Source: JAAYXS01 sp043820985
GTDB lineage: Bacteria > Planctomycetota > Phycisphaerae > UBA1845 > Fen-1342
Length of the DNA stretch: 64,000 nt
NCBI GenBank assembly: GCA_043820985.1
Contig: JBDRDH010000123.1
Location: 3,648-67,647, forward strand
Direction: 5' to 3'
Shown here: positions 7,996 through 16,420 of the stretch, piece by piece
Numbering within the stretch: position 1 is the stretch's first letter
Layout: every line of letters begins with the position of its first letter
Notes under the pieces: generated by a model
The model's input: only the letters and a program-made list of their open reading frames with translations
Databases searched by the model: none
What the model was told of the DNA's origin: nothing
Translations under genes and position numbers: made by a program

Positions 7996-8789
7996 AACCA
8001 AAACGTGTCATAACCGAGCAGGACACTGCCGCCATTTTCGACGAGGCCGTCCAGGAACATGCGCTGGCGGTACTCACGCTCCAGAACGATAACAACTGGC
8101 AGACGTTCAAGTCGCGTTTCCTGGAACGTGATTCAAGCGGGCATTTCTTTGTCCTCGATTATCTATCACCTAATGGCGATGATTTGCCCGAGTTAACACC
8201 GGGCCAATTCGTGGGCGTCAGCTTTCGGCATCACAGCCGTAAAGTCCTCTTCGCCACCGTCGTCGAGGCCCGGGGTCATTTCGTTCTGGATAACCGCACT
8301 ACCGTCCCCGCGATCCGCTATCGCTGGCCCGAGAGCATGACCGAATTGCAGCGGCGCTCATATTACCGCACACCGGTCCCCGAGAGCCTGAACCTCATTG
8401 CCAATATCTGGAGTGGTGGACTTCCGGCTCGAACCACGGTCCAAAACAGCACACTCCAGATAACCAGCGGCACCCTGGCGGACGTTTCCTGTGGCGGCGC
8501 TTTGGTACGCATGCATGAAGCCACTCCAACTCCCTGGAACGATAATGACATAGTAGGCTTCGAAACGCAGCTCGCCGATGGAAAACCCGCGGTCATGCTT
8601 GATGCCTATTATCGCGGTGCCCGGCATGATGAGTTAGGGCAATTTAACGCGGCCCTGCAATTCATCGGCCTGGAGTTGACCATCGATGGGCGACTAGTGC
8701 TACAGCGTCTGGCCAAGTGTGTCCAGAAATTCCACCGCATGAGCATAGCCTCTGGTCACGGACATTGGGGCCGGCACGCGCGCGGTTGA
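7992..8789 (+). CDS. PilZ-domain protein 3 (c-di-GMP receptor candidate)
   Basis: The 265-residue product has a YcgR-like N-terminal domain (about 20-110: LQNDNNWQTFKSRFLE, TPGQFVGVSFRHH) and a PilZ domain with both motifs: RSYYR at 122-126 and DVSCGG at 164-169. The layout is that of YcgR-type flagellar brake or exopolysaccharide regulators, but no flagellar or cellulose gene is adjacent. It overlaps the preceding gene by ATGA and is followed by a strong terminator, which closes the operon. Confidence 0.87.
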   Translation: MKPKRVITEQDTAAIFDEAVQEHALAVLTLQNDNNWQTFKSRFLERDSSGHFFVLDYLSPNGDDLPELTPGQFVGVSFRHHSRKVLFATVVEARGHFVLDNRTTVPAIRYRWPESMTELQRRSYYRTPVPESLNLIANIWSGGLPARTTVQNSTLQITSGTLADVSCGGALVRMHEATPTPWNDNDIVGFETQLADGKPAVMLDAYYRGARHDELGQFNAALQFIGLELTIDGRLVLQRLAKCVQKFHRMSIASGHGHWGRHARG

Positions 8790-8837
8790 AGCTCGGGATC
8801 TGCTCCAAACCGTCAAAATAGTCTTGTTTAACGTCCC

Positions 8838-8878
8838 AGAACTAAAGCGAGTGAATATGCCTGGCTTTAGTTCTTTTT
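8838..8878 (+). terminator. Rho-independent terminator of the PilZ operon
   Basis: AGAACTAAAGC (8838-8848) pairs perfectly with GCTTTAGTTCT (8864-8874) around a 15-base loop, and five T residues follow. It lies 48 bases after the third PilZ stop codon. The opposite strand has no T-run after the stem, so it should work only in the plus direction. Confidence 0.9.
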
Positions 8879-8986
8879 CATGACACCTTTGGCCCGCCAA
8901 AGTGTTCAACATAATAGAACGCTTCAAAAGCCCATCCCAGCGCATGGGCCACTCAATGTTGCTTCACGCACGTTGGTGGCCCGTTT

Positions 8987-10210
8987 TTATTGCCTCATGA
9001 GAAACACCGCCGCCGCGCATGTGACGTTTGTATCAGTTTCAGGATCCAGGGCCTGGTGGTACTGCAATACCCGACACTCGCATTCCGCCAGTGTCCGGCG
9101 AATGGCATAAAGACAACCAGAGCTGCAAACTCTGCTTTGATTGAGGGTTACGCGCAATTGGTCCACGAACTTATCCGGATTATTCGCCTCGATACTCTCC
9201 AGAAGGATCTGGTCATGTGTAGCCACCTCTTTTAGAAAAGCCGGCGTTGACGGCTCTTCCTCCCCGAAGGGCAGGCCAATATGGCTAAGGTCCGCGCTGG
9301 CTATAACCACGGTCGAGGCATCATCAGCAGCAATCTCGTGGGCCAGGGCGGCCGCGAATCGGTCGGCTTCCTTGATTCCGGATTCTTCGGGAGCGGTCCC
9401 AGGCAGACCGGTAATATCGCTACAGAGCACAGGCACAATCGTGAAGGCCTTACCCCCAGCCCGAGTTCCCAAGACCTGCAAGAGATGTACCTGCAAATCA
9501 ATCGAGTGTTCGTGGTAGTGGTCAAACTCATACTCACAGAGACCACCACCCAGGCGGTGTTCGAGACGCTCTATGAAAGTACGGTCGGTCGGTACCAAAC
9601 CGAGCGGTGTCTGCCAATCCCTGGTGCTGGCAACCAATGACTGTGAGCGGCCGGCATGATTAGTTCCCAGGATAATGTAACGATCTGCCGGCTCAAGGTT
9701 TGCCAACGTTGCATATGCCGCTCTGTAACAGGGTTTGCCGCGGCGGTAATCCAGATGTGGTGCAATGATGCCAGCTACCCCCGAGAGCGGTTCCGACGCG
9801 GCCTCAGCCAAAATCTGCTCGATCTCATGTTGAAGAGCGTCTGCCGACGGCCATTGCTCGCGATTGTCACGGGCAGACTCGGCCATGTACGCCGCGCGCT
9901 GGACACTATAGGCTTGCTCGAATTTCTCGGTCTCCAGCATTAGATAGTGGTCTAATACTCCCACCATCCGCAGAATCTCACCCTCTGGAATGGTCTGGCC
10001 AACATGTTCGCGAAACGCCTCCTGGATGTCCCGCACACTATGGTCCCCATCGAGGTGCATAATAACGAAGTAGCCGGCCCAGGAGGTAACCAAGGGCCGG
10101 GGAGAGATTTGCATCGGATCACGTACCAGAAACGCAATCTGCCCATCCTTGGTTTGACTGGGGATGAGTTCCACTGGTCGCCTGGATGGCAGCTTATTGG
10201 TATCCGTCAT
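8987..10210 (-). CDS. MEMO-family protein with an extra N-terminal domain
   Basis: Residues about 145-405 match the MEMO family (the B component of AmmeMemoRadiSam systems). The candidate metal ligands are visible: APHLDY (His152), GTNHAG (His185), HYHEHSID (231-238) and ADLSHIG (His310), with a late Cys in VCSSGC. MEMO proteins resemble extradiol dioxygenases, and their bacterial role is unsettled. The first 140 residues (VTSWAGYFVIMHLDGDHSVRDIQEAFREHV) resemble a PqqD-like small domain. The gene is last in a tight operon with membrane glycosyltransferase-like proteins and overlaps the upstream stop by ATGA. No AMMECR1 gene is adjacent; a PflX-like radical SAM gene lies 18 kb away. Confidence 0.87.
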   Translation of the reverse strand: MTDTNKLPSRRPVELIPSQTKDGQIAFLVRDPMQISPRPLVTSWAGYFVIMHLDGDHSVRDIQEAFREHVGQTIPEGEILRMVGVLDHYLMLETEKFEQAYSVQRAAYMAESARDNREQWPSADALQHEIEQILAEAASEPLSGVAGIIAPHLDYRRGKPCYRAAYATLANLEPADRYIILGTNHAGRSQSLVASTRDWQTPLGLVPTDRTFIERLEHRLGGGLCEYEFDHYHEHSIDLQVHLLQVLGTRAGGKAFTIVPVLCSDITGLPGTAPEESGIKEADRFAAALAHEIAADDASTVVIASADLSHIGLPFGEEEPSTPAFLKEVATHDQILLESIEANNPDKFVDQLRVTLNQSRVCSSGCLYAIRRTLAECECRVLQYHQALDPETDTNVTCAAAVFLMRQ

Positions 10211-12162
10211 GGTTCCAGAACCGGTCTCAATTCATTGGCCCAACGCAGCCGCGAGCCCCAGAACAAGTGTACACCCGGCGCTGTCAGCGGCTGGTCAAAC
10301 CTGAATCGTAATGCCGAGATTTCTCCATTTTCCTGCTCGAGCACTTCGACAGTAAAGCCCTCACCAGCGGTCGGCCAGCTACCAGGCGCTACGCCGCTGG
10401 TTGTGAGGCTCTCGCGCGCCATGCGCCCCAGCGAACCGCTGAAATAACGATCCCCGATAACACGGATGTCAATAGTGCGTTCATCGATCCAGCTAATCTC
10501 GCTGGCTATGTATTTATTCGCCGCCAGACCCAACACACGGGGTGACCAGGTCAAAACCTGCACATTAAGATCGCGCAAACCGGTGCGACGCTCTACATTC
10601 AGACCGACATAGTGGGCAATCAACGGCAAGTTCGCGATGTAAAGTGTGTCACCATCATTCAATCCACGCGGGGCGGATACCACCTCTTGCGCTACCTGGT
10701 CTTCGACCTGGTGAGCTATACCCAGTACTCTGCCAAAAACCAACGTCGCGACGCCAAAACCGATGCCCATTACAATCAGGATCAACCACATCGTTACGTG
10801 GAGTAGAGCATGCCGGGATTTCTGATTCCCTCCCAAGCCCCGAAAGAATTGCAGTCCGATGATCGCCCAGCCAATACCGGGCAAGTAAAGATGGTGTGGG
10901 GAAGTAAACACCGGCAGCAAAGGGGCCATGAAACCCAGCAGCCAGGCGGGTCCCAACAAGCCCGGTCGGCGACGCCAGAAGCATGCACTCAAAACCAGAA
11001 TAATCAAAATCACTAACGCGGACAGGCTGTAAAAGAGCACCGGTTGCCCACGAAGATAATCCATACCGGCGAACGGGATGCACGGTGCCAGCAGAAACTC
11101 ACCCAATAGATAGTAACACGCCTTGTCAAAGATAAAACGCAGGAAGTCCGGATCGCCCGGCGGGATGACGTACGGTTTCGGCGGCAGAGCCGCGCCGTCC
11201 AGATAATGATTGCGTACGATTAAGTATCCCAGCGCTACGACCACCAGCCCACCCCATACGAGGTATGCCCGTATGCGCTTCTGGTGCCATAACAGATACT
11301 CAATCCCTAGCAGTACCAAAGGGAACATGAGGGCATTTTCGCGGCAACCCAGTGCCAGGGCATAGCACAACACACAGCCGATGGCCCACCACAGGCTGCC
11401 GTGGCCGGAGAAATTGGTTGCACTACCGTTGCGAGACTTTTGGTTGCTCGATTCAATTGACCGGTTGGAAACCGGTCCCACACCACCTGACCAGTTGGAA
11501 ACCGGTCCCACACCACCTGACCAGTTGGAAACCGGTCCCACACCACCTGACCAGTTGGAAACCGGTCCCACACCACCTGACCGGTTGGAAACCGGTCCCA
11601 CAGTTGAATTCCCGTCGCGAAAGCGCAGGTAGCACAATGTCGCCGCCAGTAGGAATGCCGTCACCATCAGCTCGGTCTGGCAAGCAATCCACTCCACGGT
11701 AGCCACGTGCCCGGGATGTGCGGCAAAAAGTACGGCCACCGCCCACGAAAGCCACGGCGATCCGCCCAGGCGACGGAGTAGGTACATCAGCAGCGTGCAG
11801 GTCAGAACGTGCCAACACAGCGAGGCGACGTGCATGACCAGGGGATCCCAGCCGCCGAGCGTATAGGTCAGCTTCATCAGTCCAAACGCAATAGGGCGGA
11901 AAAACCGTAAAGTGCAGTCCGGCATGAACCACAGGCCAGCCACGCCGCCGACCAGTTCCAACCGGCACGCCCCGGTCAGGCCAGACAGCGACCAGTCGCA
12001 TTCCTGCAATTGTCGGAAGTGCGCGTGGTCGTCCATGAACAAGCCATAGTGCAGGGACTGAAAGTGCAGGAAGAAAACCACTAATGCCAGTAGTAATACG
12101 GGCAGCCCATTGCGAAGAATTATTCCGCGCCTGGTAGACTTGTCACCCACAGAGATACTCAT
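10207..12162 (-). CDS. Polytopic membrane glycosyltransferase-like protein carrying an in-frame 30-bp tandem repeat
   Basis: The 651-residue protein has about ten hydrophobic segments. The early part (YGLFMDDHAHFRQL near residues 40-52, then AAHPGHVATVEWIACQTELM) resembles GT-C fold proteins of the PMT/TMTC type, which use polyprenyl-phosphate sugars on the outer face of the membrane; the acidic pair DD after the first helix fits the catalytic site. Residues about 188-234 are a ten-residue repeat (GGVGPVSNWS type) encoded by a DNA tandem repeat, placed in a loop between helices. About 120 residues at the C-terminus are soluble. It overlaps both neighbours by four bases. The acceptor is unknown. 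Confidence 0.7.
   Translation of the reverse strand: MSISVGDKSTRRGIILRNGLPVLLLALVVFFLHFQSLHYGLFMDDHAHFRQLQECDWSLSGLTGACRLELVGGVAGLWFMPDCTLRFFRPIAFGLMKLTYTLGGWDPLVMHVASLCWHVLTCTLLMYLLRRLGGSPWLSWAVAVLFAAHPGHVATVEWIACQTELMVTAFLLAATLCYLRFRDGNSTVGPVSNRSGGVGPVSNWSGGVGPVSNWSGGVGPVSNWSGGVGPVSNRSIESSNQKSRNGSATNFSGHGSLWWAIGCVLCYALALGCRENALMFPLVLLGIEYLLWHQKRIRAYLVWGGLVVVALGYLIVRNHYLDGAALPPKPYVIPPGDPDFLRFIFDKACYYLLGEFLLAPCIPFAGMDYLRGQPVLFYSLSALVILIILVLSACFWRRRPGLLGPAWLLGFMAPLLPVFTSPHHLYLPGIGWAIIGLQFFRGLGGNQKSRHALLHVTMWLILIVMGIGFGVATLVFGRVLGIAHQVEDQVAQEVVSAPRGLNDGDTLYIANLPLIAHYVGLNVERRTGLRDLNVQVLTWSPRVLGLAANKYIASEISWIDERTIDIRVIGDRYFSGSLGRMARESLTTSGVAPGSWPTAGEGFTVEVLEQENGEISALRFRFDQPLTAPGVHLFWGSRLRWANELRPVLEP
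11461..11602. repeat. 30-bp tandem repeat inside a coding sequence (4.7 copies)
   Basis: Four full 30-base units (11461-11490, 11491-11520, 11521-11550, 11551-11580) are followed by a partial unit (11581-11602). The three inner units are identical to each other. Units 1 and 5 differ by one base (CCGGTT instead of CCAGTT), which gives them a perfect ACCGGTT/AACCGGT inverted repeat. Because 30 is a multiple of three, the frame of the host gene stays open on the minus strand. There are no spacers, so this is not CRISPR. Confidence 0.95.
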
Positions 12163-13412
12163 TGCCCCGAGGCCGCCGGTTGTGGTTCGTTGGAGTTATG
12201 CTCCCCGTTTCCCGCTGGCGTGGTTGCATCACCATTATTCTTTTCGAGCGCTTCCAGTTCGGCCCGCGCCGGCAAATGCGCACCTAATAACGGCACCAGC
12301 ACACCCGGTAACGACCAGAATAACTGGATCAGCCGTACCGCCAGGGCCAGTGCGACCGCTTGCGAAGCGGAGTTCTGGCCGCCGTAGGTGAAGAACTGGA
12401 TGTAGAAAAACTCCATCACGCCAAACGCCTGCGGCGGTGAGATCGGCACGGCGGAAATCAGGAAGCCGATGGCGATATATATGAAATAGTGCGTAAAGCG
12501 CCCCTCCATGCCCAACGCCTTCATCGCCATGACCGAAGCACTGATGATCACGATGGTTTGTAATAAAAAAGTGACCAACAACGACAGCGTCACGAGGGCC
12601 TTGTTGTGACGCACTGCCAGTGTGGCACCTCCTATACGGTGCAACTGGTCACTCATCGGCAGCAGATCGATCAGGCGACCCAGCCGCAGAATCCGCCGAA
12701 CTCGCTGGCTGAAAACCAGCACTCCCGCGACAGCCAGCCCGCCGAAGACCACGCCCAGCAGTATGACCATCTGCCCAAATTGCGATGGATCGCGCGTCAG
12801 GAAGATCATGGCCCCGGCCATCAACACCAGGCTCGAAAGCCCGACCACGCGATCGAGAAAGACCGTCGTGACCGCTTCGGTTTTACGGTGGGTGAAGCGC
12901 GTAATGTAATAGGCCTTGATCAGATCGCCCCCGGTCATGCCCGGCAGGGCGAAGTTGAAGAAATTACCCGCGAAGGTCAGCTTGATCGATTGCCAGAGCG
13001 AGAGATGCACTTCCTGGATCCGCAGCATCCACACCAGACGGATGGCGGCTAATATTGGTACTGGCACGAACAACAGGAGTGCCCAAATCGCCCAGAGCTT
13101 GTCGGTGCCCTTTACAACGCTGGGAATACCTAACTCGATCTGTGGTAGCAGGTGATCGCCATCTTCAATTTGAAACACACCGGAAGCGGGAATAACCTCC
13201 TGGCGTCCGTCTCTGAATATGACGTATTCATCCCCCCGCTGCTCGATCAACCGCACACGTGTCTTTGCCGTGTCACTTAACGTGACGTGGTCATTCCACG
13301 GAACAACCATTATGAGATACCAGATCGCGGCGACGCATAGTCCGTAGCGTAGCGACGTTAGTATCCAACGCGCGCGGCCCGATTTCACTCCTGGCCCCTC
13401 CGCGCTACCCAC
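12159..13412 (-). CDS. LPG-synthase transmembrane family protein (UPF0104/YbhN-like)
   Basis: The 417-residue polytopic protein contains the signature of the lysylphosphatidylglycerol-synthase transmembrane family: FAGNFFNFALPGMTGGDLIKAYYITR, a later FLDRVVGL, and near the end ISPPQAFGVMEFFY. Related proteins act as flippases or work beside glycosyltransferases that use polyprenyl-phosphate sugars. Unusually, about 75 residues between the first and second helices form a soluble domain (VRLIEQRGDEYVIFRDGRQE). The tail after the last helix is charged. It overlaps the downstream GT-C-like gene by ATGA and lies 34 bases after the upstream one, so all belong to one operon. Confidence 0.82.
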   Translation of the reverse strand: MGSAEGPGVKSGRARWILTSLRYGLCVAAIWYLIMVVPWNDHVTLSDTAKTRVRLIEQRGDEYVIFRDGRQEVIPASGVFQIEDGDHLLPQIELGIPSVVKGTDKLWAIWALLLFVPVPILAAIRLVWMLRIQEVHLSLWQSIKLTFAGNFFNFALPGMTGGDLIKAYYITRFTHRKTEAVTTVFLDRVVGLSSLVLMAGAMIFLTRDPSQFGQMVILLGVVFGGLAVAGVLVFSQRVRRILRLGRLIDLLPMSDQLHRIGGATLAVRHNKALVTLSLLVTFLLQTIVIISASVMAMKALGMEGRFTHYFIYIAIGFLISAVPISPPQAFGVMEFFYIQFFTYGGQNSASQAVALALAVRLIQLFWSLPGVLVPLLGAHLPARAELEALEKNNGDATTPAGNGEHNSNEPQPAASGQ

Positions 13413-13446
13413 GTCCAGCCGCCGACCTTGTTGTCGTACATCCGTG

Positions 13447-15630
13447 TCACTCCCTCACAATTTCGAATATCTCCACGTCGGGGCCGTCGCGGCCGGGAAT
13501 TTCCGCCACGCGGCGTAAGCCACAAGCCGACAGCTCAGCAACCCATTCGTGCGTCACCGCCGGCGAAAATCCGTAACTCGTCCGCAGCCGGCGAATTTCA
13601 GACCAGGAAAATACCACATGCGTTACATCTTGGGTACGCAGCCAGGCAATACATTCCTGTGGACTGGCCCCGGATTCCGCCTGTTCGATCCACGGGTCGC
13701 GGCTGAAGGGCACCGTGTAGTGCATGTGTGGCTGGATGTAGAACGCCCGGGCGTCGCCGACCATCCAGACATAATCGTGCTGGTTGGTAGCGGTTCTGTT
13801 GATTAGATTGGCCTTTACAAAGTACTCCGGCAAACCCAGCATTTCCACCAGGCTGACTCCTGTATTGCCGCGCCACCAGGCATCCCCGCCGCGCCACAAG
13901 CGAATCAGTGTCACGCTGCCATATATGGCCCCGGCGATTGCCAGGCACAGCAATGCTGATCTAATTTTATGAAGATGCCGGCCACCCGAGTTATCGGACG
14001 CTCCACCCGCCAATAGCACCGCTGGGACCAACGCCACGAGCGCGAAGCGTCCTGGCATGTGTGTGCAACAGATCCACACGGCCAATATGAGTCCCAGCCA
14101 CAACACCAGCAGCCACGCCCGCCGACCGGGCCATATGACGACCCCCGCCAGTGCCAGCACCCATATCACGCCGCCATACATTGGCGACTTGATCAGCTCG
14201 CTCCAGGTCAGGTACGCACGGCCGGCGACTGAATTATGCTCCTCCGGCACGCGATGGCCCCGTGCCCATTGTTCCGCCTGTTCTGTGCTCCATGCCTTGC
14301 CGCCGAACCATTCATATGCGAAGGGATAGACTGGATTCCCCCCCAATACAGTGTTTCGGATTAGCCAGGGGCTGAACGTCAGCAGTGCGCCGATTGTAAA
14401 CAGGCCGACCTGTCGTATACGCACAACCCAGGATCCACGCGAGAGCAACAGCCATGAACAGCCCAGCGCAATCGCTACCAATGCGATCGCCGTGTATTTA
14501 CAACCGCAAGCCAGGCCGGCACACAAGCCTGCTGCCAGGGCCCAACGCCAATCGACGCGTGTGCCAGGTCGGAAGTGATCCAAAACCAAACCCGCCGCCA
14601 CCGCGGTGAAGAAAAGCATCCCCAACTCAACGTAAGCCAGGCAGCCGAGGTACGCCATCCACGGTACCACTCCGGCCACCAGCGTCACCAGGAAGCGTCG
14701 CCAGCCGGGAGTCGTCCACGCCGCCAGGGCGATAATTGTCAGCACACCCAACGCGGCGTGCAGCAACTGGGCGGGGATGGCCGCCGCATGTGCGTCCCCG
14801 ATCAGGTACATCAGGAGTAGATTGAGGGATTCAACCTGTTGGGGAAACGCGGCGTAGACGTTGTGCGGGAGGAAGTGAATCGCCCCCTGCTCGAAGTATT
14901 CCCGCGGTGCCTGGAGATGGTATTCCAGAACGTCATAGCCGCGCGCCTCACCCAGCCAGATAACGCCCGGCGGAAGCAGTGCCCCCAGCACCATGACCGC
15001 CAGCGGAATCGCCAGGGGTAACAAGCCCGCGCAGCGCAAGACAATAGCTGCTCTTGAGAGGGTGATTGAAACTTTAGTTCCAGATTTGTCCACGTTCAGA
15101 TCATTGGTGCGAGTACGACCGGCTTGTTTTTTTGTAGCGGCCTGCGGCTCGCTGGCCGTTTTTTTAGAATCTCGTCTACGAGCCCCCTCGGCCGGCGAGC
15201 CGCCGGCCGCTACACTATCTTTCGCACTTGGGGTGGTTGTCTGAGCGCTATATAGCCGAGCCAGCCCCAGTACGCCGCCGATGGCCAACAGTATCCAGGC
15301 CAGCACTTGGCTTAACCCCCCCACCAATCCAAGCACCTGCGTCACGATTCCCAGCAGGCCCAATCCCAACGCCAACGCCAGGCAGCATTGCTGCAGCGCC
15401 GATCGATGCCCCAAACCCAGCCACACAACCAGCCAGCCACCCCAGCCGGCGGCGGATAGCAGTAACGCCACGACGTATACGCCATCAGTCAACAGCACCA
15501 CTGGCGCGGCGTGAGCCACAACCGTCACTGCACCTAGCGCGATGACTGCCAGTACCAGCACCGGCAGACACCGCAACCAGCCGGCAGTCGGTTCGGTTGG
15601 ATCATGTTTTTGAGGTAGCGCGTCAGCCAT
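13447..15630 (-). CDS. Polytopic GT39/GT-C-like membrane protein with an in-frame palindromic repeat
   Basis: The 727-residue protein has around a dozen hydrophobic segments. After residue 230 it reads GEARGYDVLEYHLQAPREYF and PHNVYAAFPQQVESLNLL, a layout seen in ArnT/PMT-like GT-C enzymes where an Asp/Glu pair after the first long helix is catalytic. The N-terminal third has four extra helices and a hydrophilic loop at about 139-185. Part of that loop is encoded by an inverted-repeat element (15133-15214). I prefer the ATG at 15630; a GTG at 15639 is in frame, and neither has a clear ribosome-binding site. It is the first gene of the operon ending with the MEMO protein. The substrate is unknown. 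Confidence 0.7.
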   Translation of the reverse strand: MADALPQKHDPTEPTAGWLRCLPVLVLAVIALGAVTVVAHAAPVVLLTDGVYVVALLLSAAGWGGWLVVWLGLGHRSALQQCCLALALGLGLLGIVTQVLGLVGGLSQVLAWILLAIGGVLGLARLYSAQTTTPSAKDSVAAGGSPAEGARRRDSKKTASEPQAATKKQAGRTRTNDLNVDKSGTKVSITLSRAAIVLRCAGLLPLAIPLAVMVLGALLPPGVIWLGEARGYDVLEYHLQAPREYFEQGAIHFLPHNVYAAFPQQVESLNLLLMYLIGDAHAAAIPAQLLHAALGVLTIIALAAWTTPGWRRFLVTLVAGVVPWMAYLGCLAYVELGMLFFTAVAAGLVLDHFRPGTRVDWRWALAAGLCAGLACGCKYTAIALVAIALGCSWLLLSRGSWVVRIRQVGLFTIGALLTFSPWLIRNTVLGGNPVYPFAYEWFGGKAWSTEQAEQWARGHRVPEEHNSVAGRAYLTWSELIKSPMYGGVIWVLALAGVVIWPGRRAWLLVLWLGLILAVWICCTHMPGRFALVALVPAVLLAGGASDNSGGRHLHKIRSALLCLAIAGAIYGSVTLIRLWRGGDAWWRGNTGVSLVEMLGLPEYFVKANLINRTATNQHDYVWMVGDARAFYIQPHMHYTVPFSRDPWIEQAESGASPQECIAWLRTQDVTHVVFSWSEIRRLRTSYGFSPAVTHEWVAELSACGLRRVAEIPGRDGPDVEIFEIVRE
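15133..15214. repeat. Inverted-repeat element read in frame within a membrane protein gene
   Basis: The arms are 15133-15157 (begins TGTAGCGGCC) and 15190-15214 (ends GGCCGCTACA). They are reverse complements over 25 bases with two mismatches, around a 32-base centre with a run of seven T. It belongs to the GGCCGCTAC repeat family found in several spacers of this window. On the minus strand it is translated as part of a hydrophilic loop. Confidence 0.88.
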
Positions 15631-15810
15631 GAAGTGCACAACATCGACGCAAACGGCTTTGGAGTCAATCGGCGTAGCGGGCCGAGCCAGTCTGCTCGTG
15701 GCGGTCGTTGTACGTCCAGATGCTCAGATGCTCGTTACCTCCCCCGCCGAACGCCGCCCCCGCTGTTCGGTAGAAGGCCAAACTAATGGTATTTCACCCT
15801 TTTGCACCCG

Positions 15811-16386
15811 TCATGGCAGGCGGTCTGTATGTGGTTGGGAGCTCGGATCGTTCGATTCTATCGGCGATTCAATACCAACACAGTCCTTCAACCAACGGTC
15901 CCAATCTGGTTCACCCGTGGTGCCTTTCCGACGAAACCCATCTCGCATGTTTGCCAAGCGCGTTTGAACCTTGTGCAGAGCCTGTATCTCCTTCGTGACC
16001 TCCAGTCGCACATACGCCCTGGGGACCTCATCTTCCGGTGCGTGCGCTAGCTCGTTGGGTTCTGGAAAACAGAACTCCACACGTTTTGCATAGCCACCGT
16101 GCACCCACCCTACATCTGGAACATCCCAATCAAAGTCATCTGCTGCCGTGATAAGCAGATTGCTTTTGATCAGATCACCAATTCCACTTGGCGGCTCGGA
16201 GAAGCACTGTTCATACTTCATTGCTGCCATGCCAACTGCGAAGAGTGTCTGTCTAGCAGCGATGCCGCGATAGCTGTTCTGCTGGTTTGCCAGCGACCAC
16301 GTCATAATCCTCGGCCAGAGAAGATAACCCAAGACACCGACACATACCGGTACTACCAACAGATATACAACGTGCTTCGTCTTCAT
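15811..16386 (-). CDS. Single-pass membrane protein of unknown function
   Basis: The 191-residue product starts MKTKHVVYLLVVPVCVGVLG, one N-terminal transmembrane helix, followed by a soluble part with conserved-looking Trp and Cys residues (DDFDWDVPDVGWVHGGYAKR). The layout of helix, Arg/Gln-rich segment and soluble domain recalls pseudopilin-like proteins, but there is no FTLxE cleavage motif. The ATG at 16386 has GAGG ten bases upstream; the frame is open for 55 codons before it, but those do not look coding. It lies 34 bases after the lipoprotein gene on the same strand, likely the same transcript. I do not recognise it. Confidence 0.6.
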   Translation of the reverse strand: MKTKHVVYLLVVPVCVGVLGYLLWPRIMTWSLANQQNSYRGIAARQTLFAVGMAAMKYEQCFSEPPSGIGDLIKSNLLITAADDFDWDVPDVGWVHGGYAKRVEFCFPEPNELAHAPEDEVPRAYVRLEVTKEIQALHKVQTRLANMRDGFRRKGTTGEPDWDRWLKDCVGIESPIESNDPSSQPHTDRLP

Positions 16387-16420
16387 GCGTGGTGCCTCGC
16401 AATGACTGTGCCTACGCCCT

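Noticed and set aside
11461..11602. Regular 30-base repeats that could be taken for a CRISPR array
   Set aside because: The units are directly adjacent with no spacers, lie inside a coding sequence, and no cas gene is in the window.
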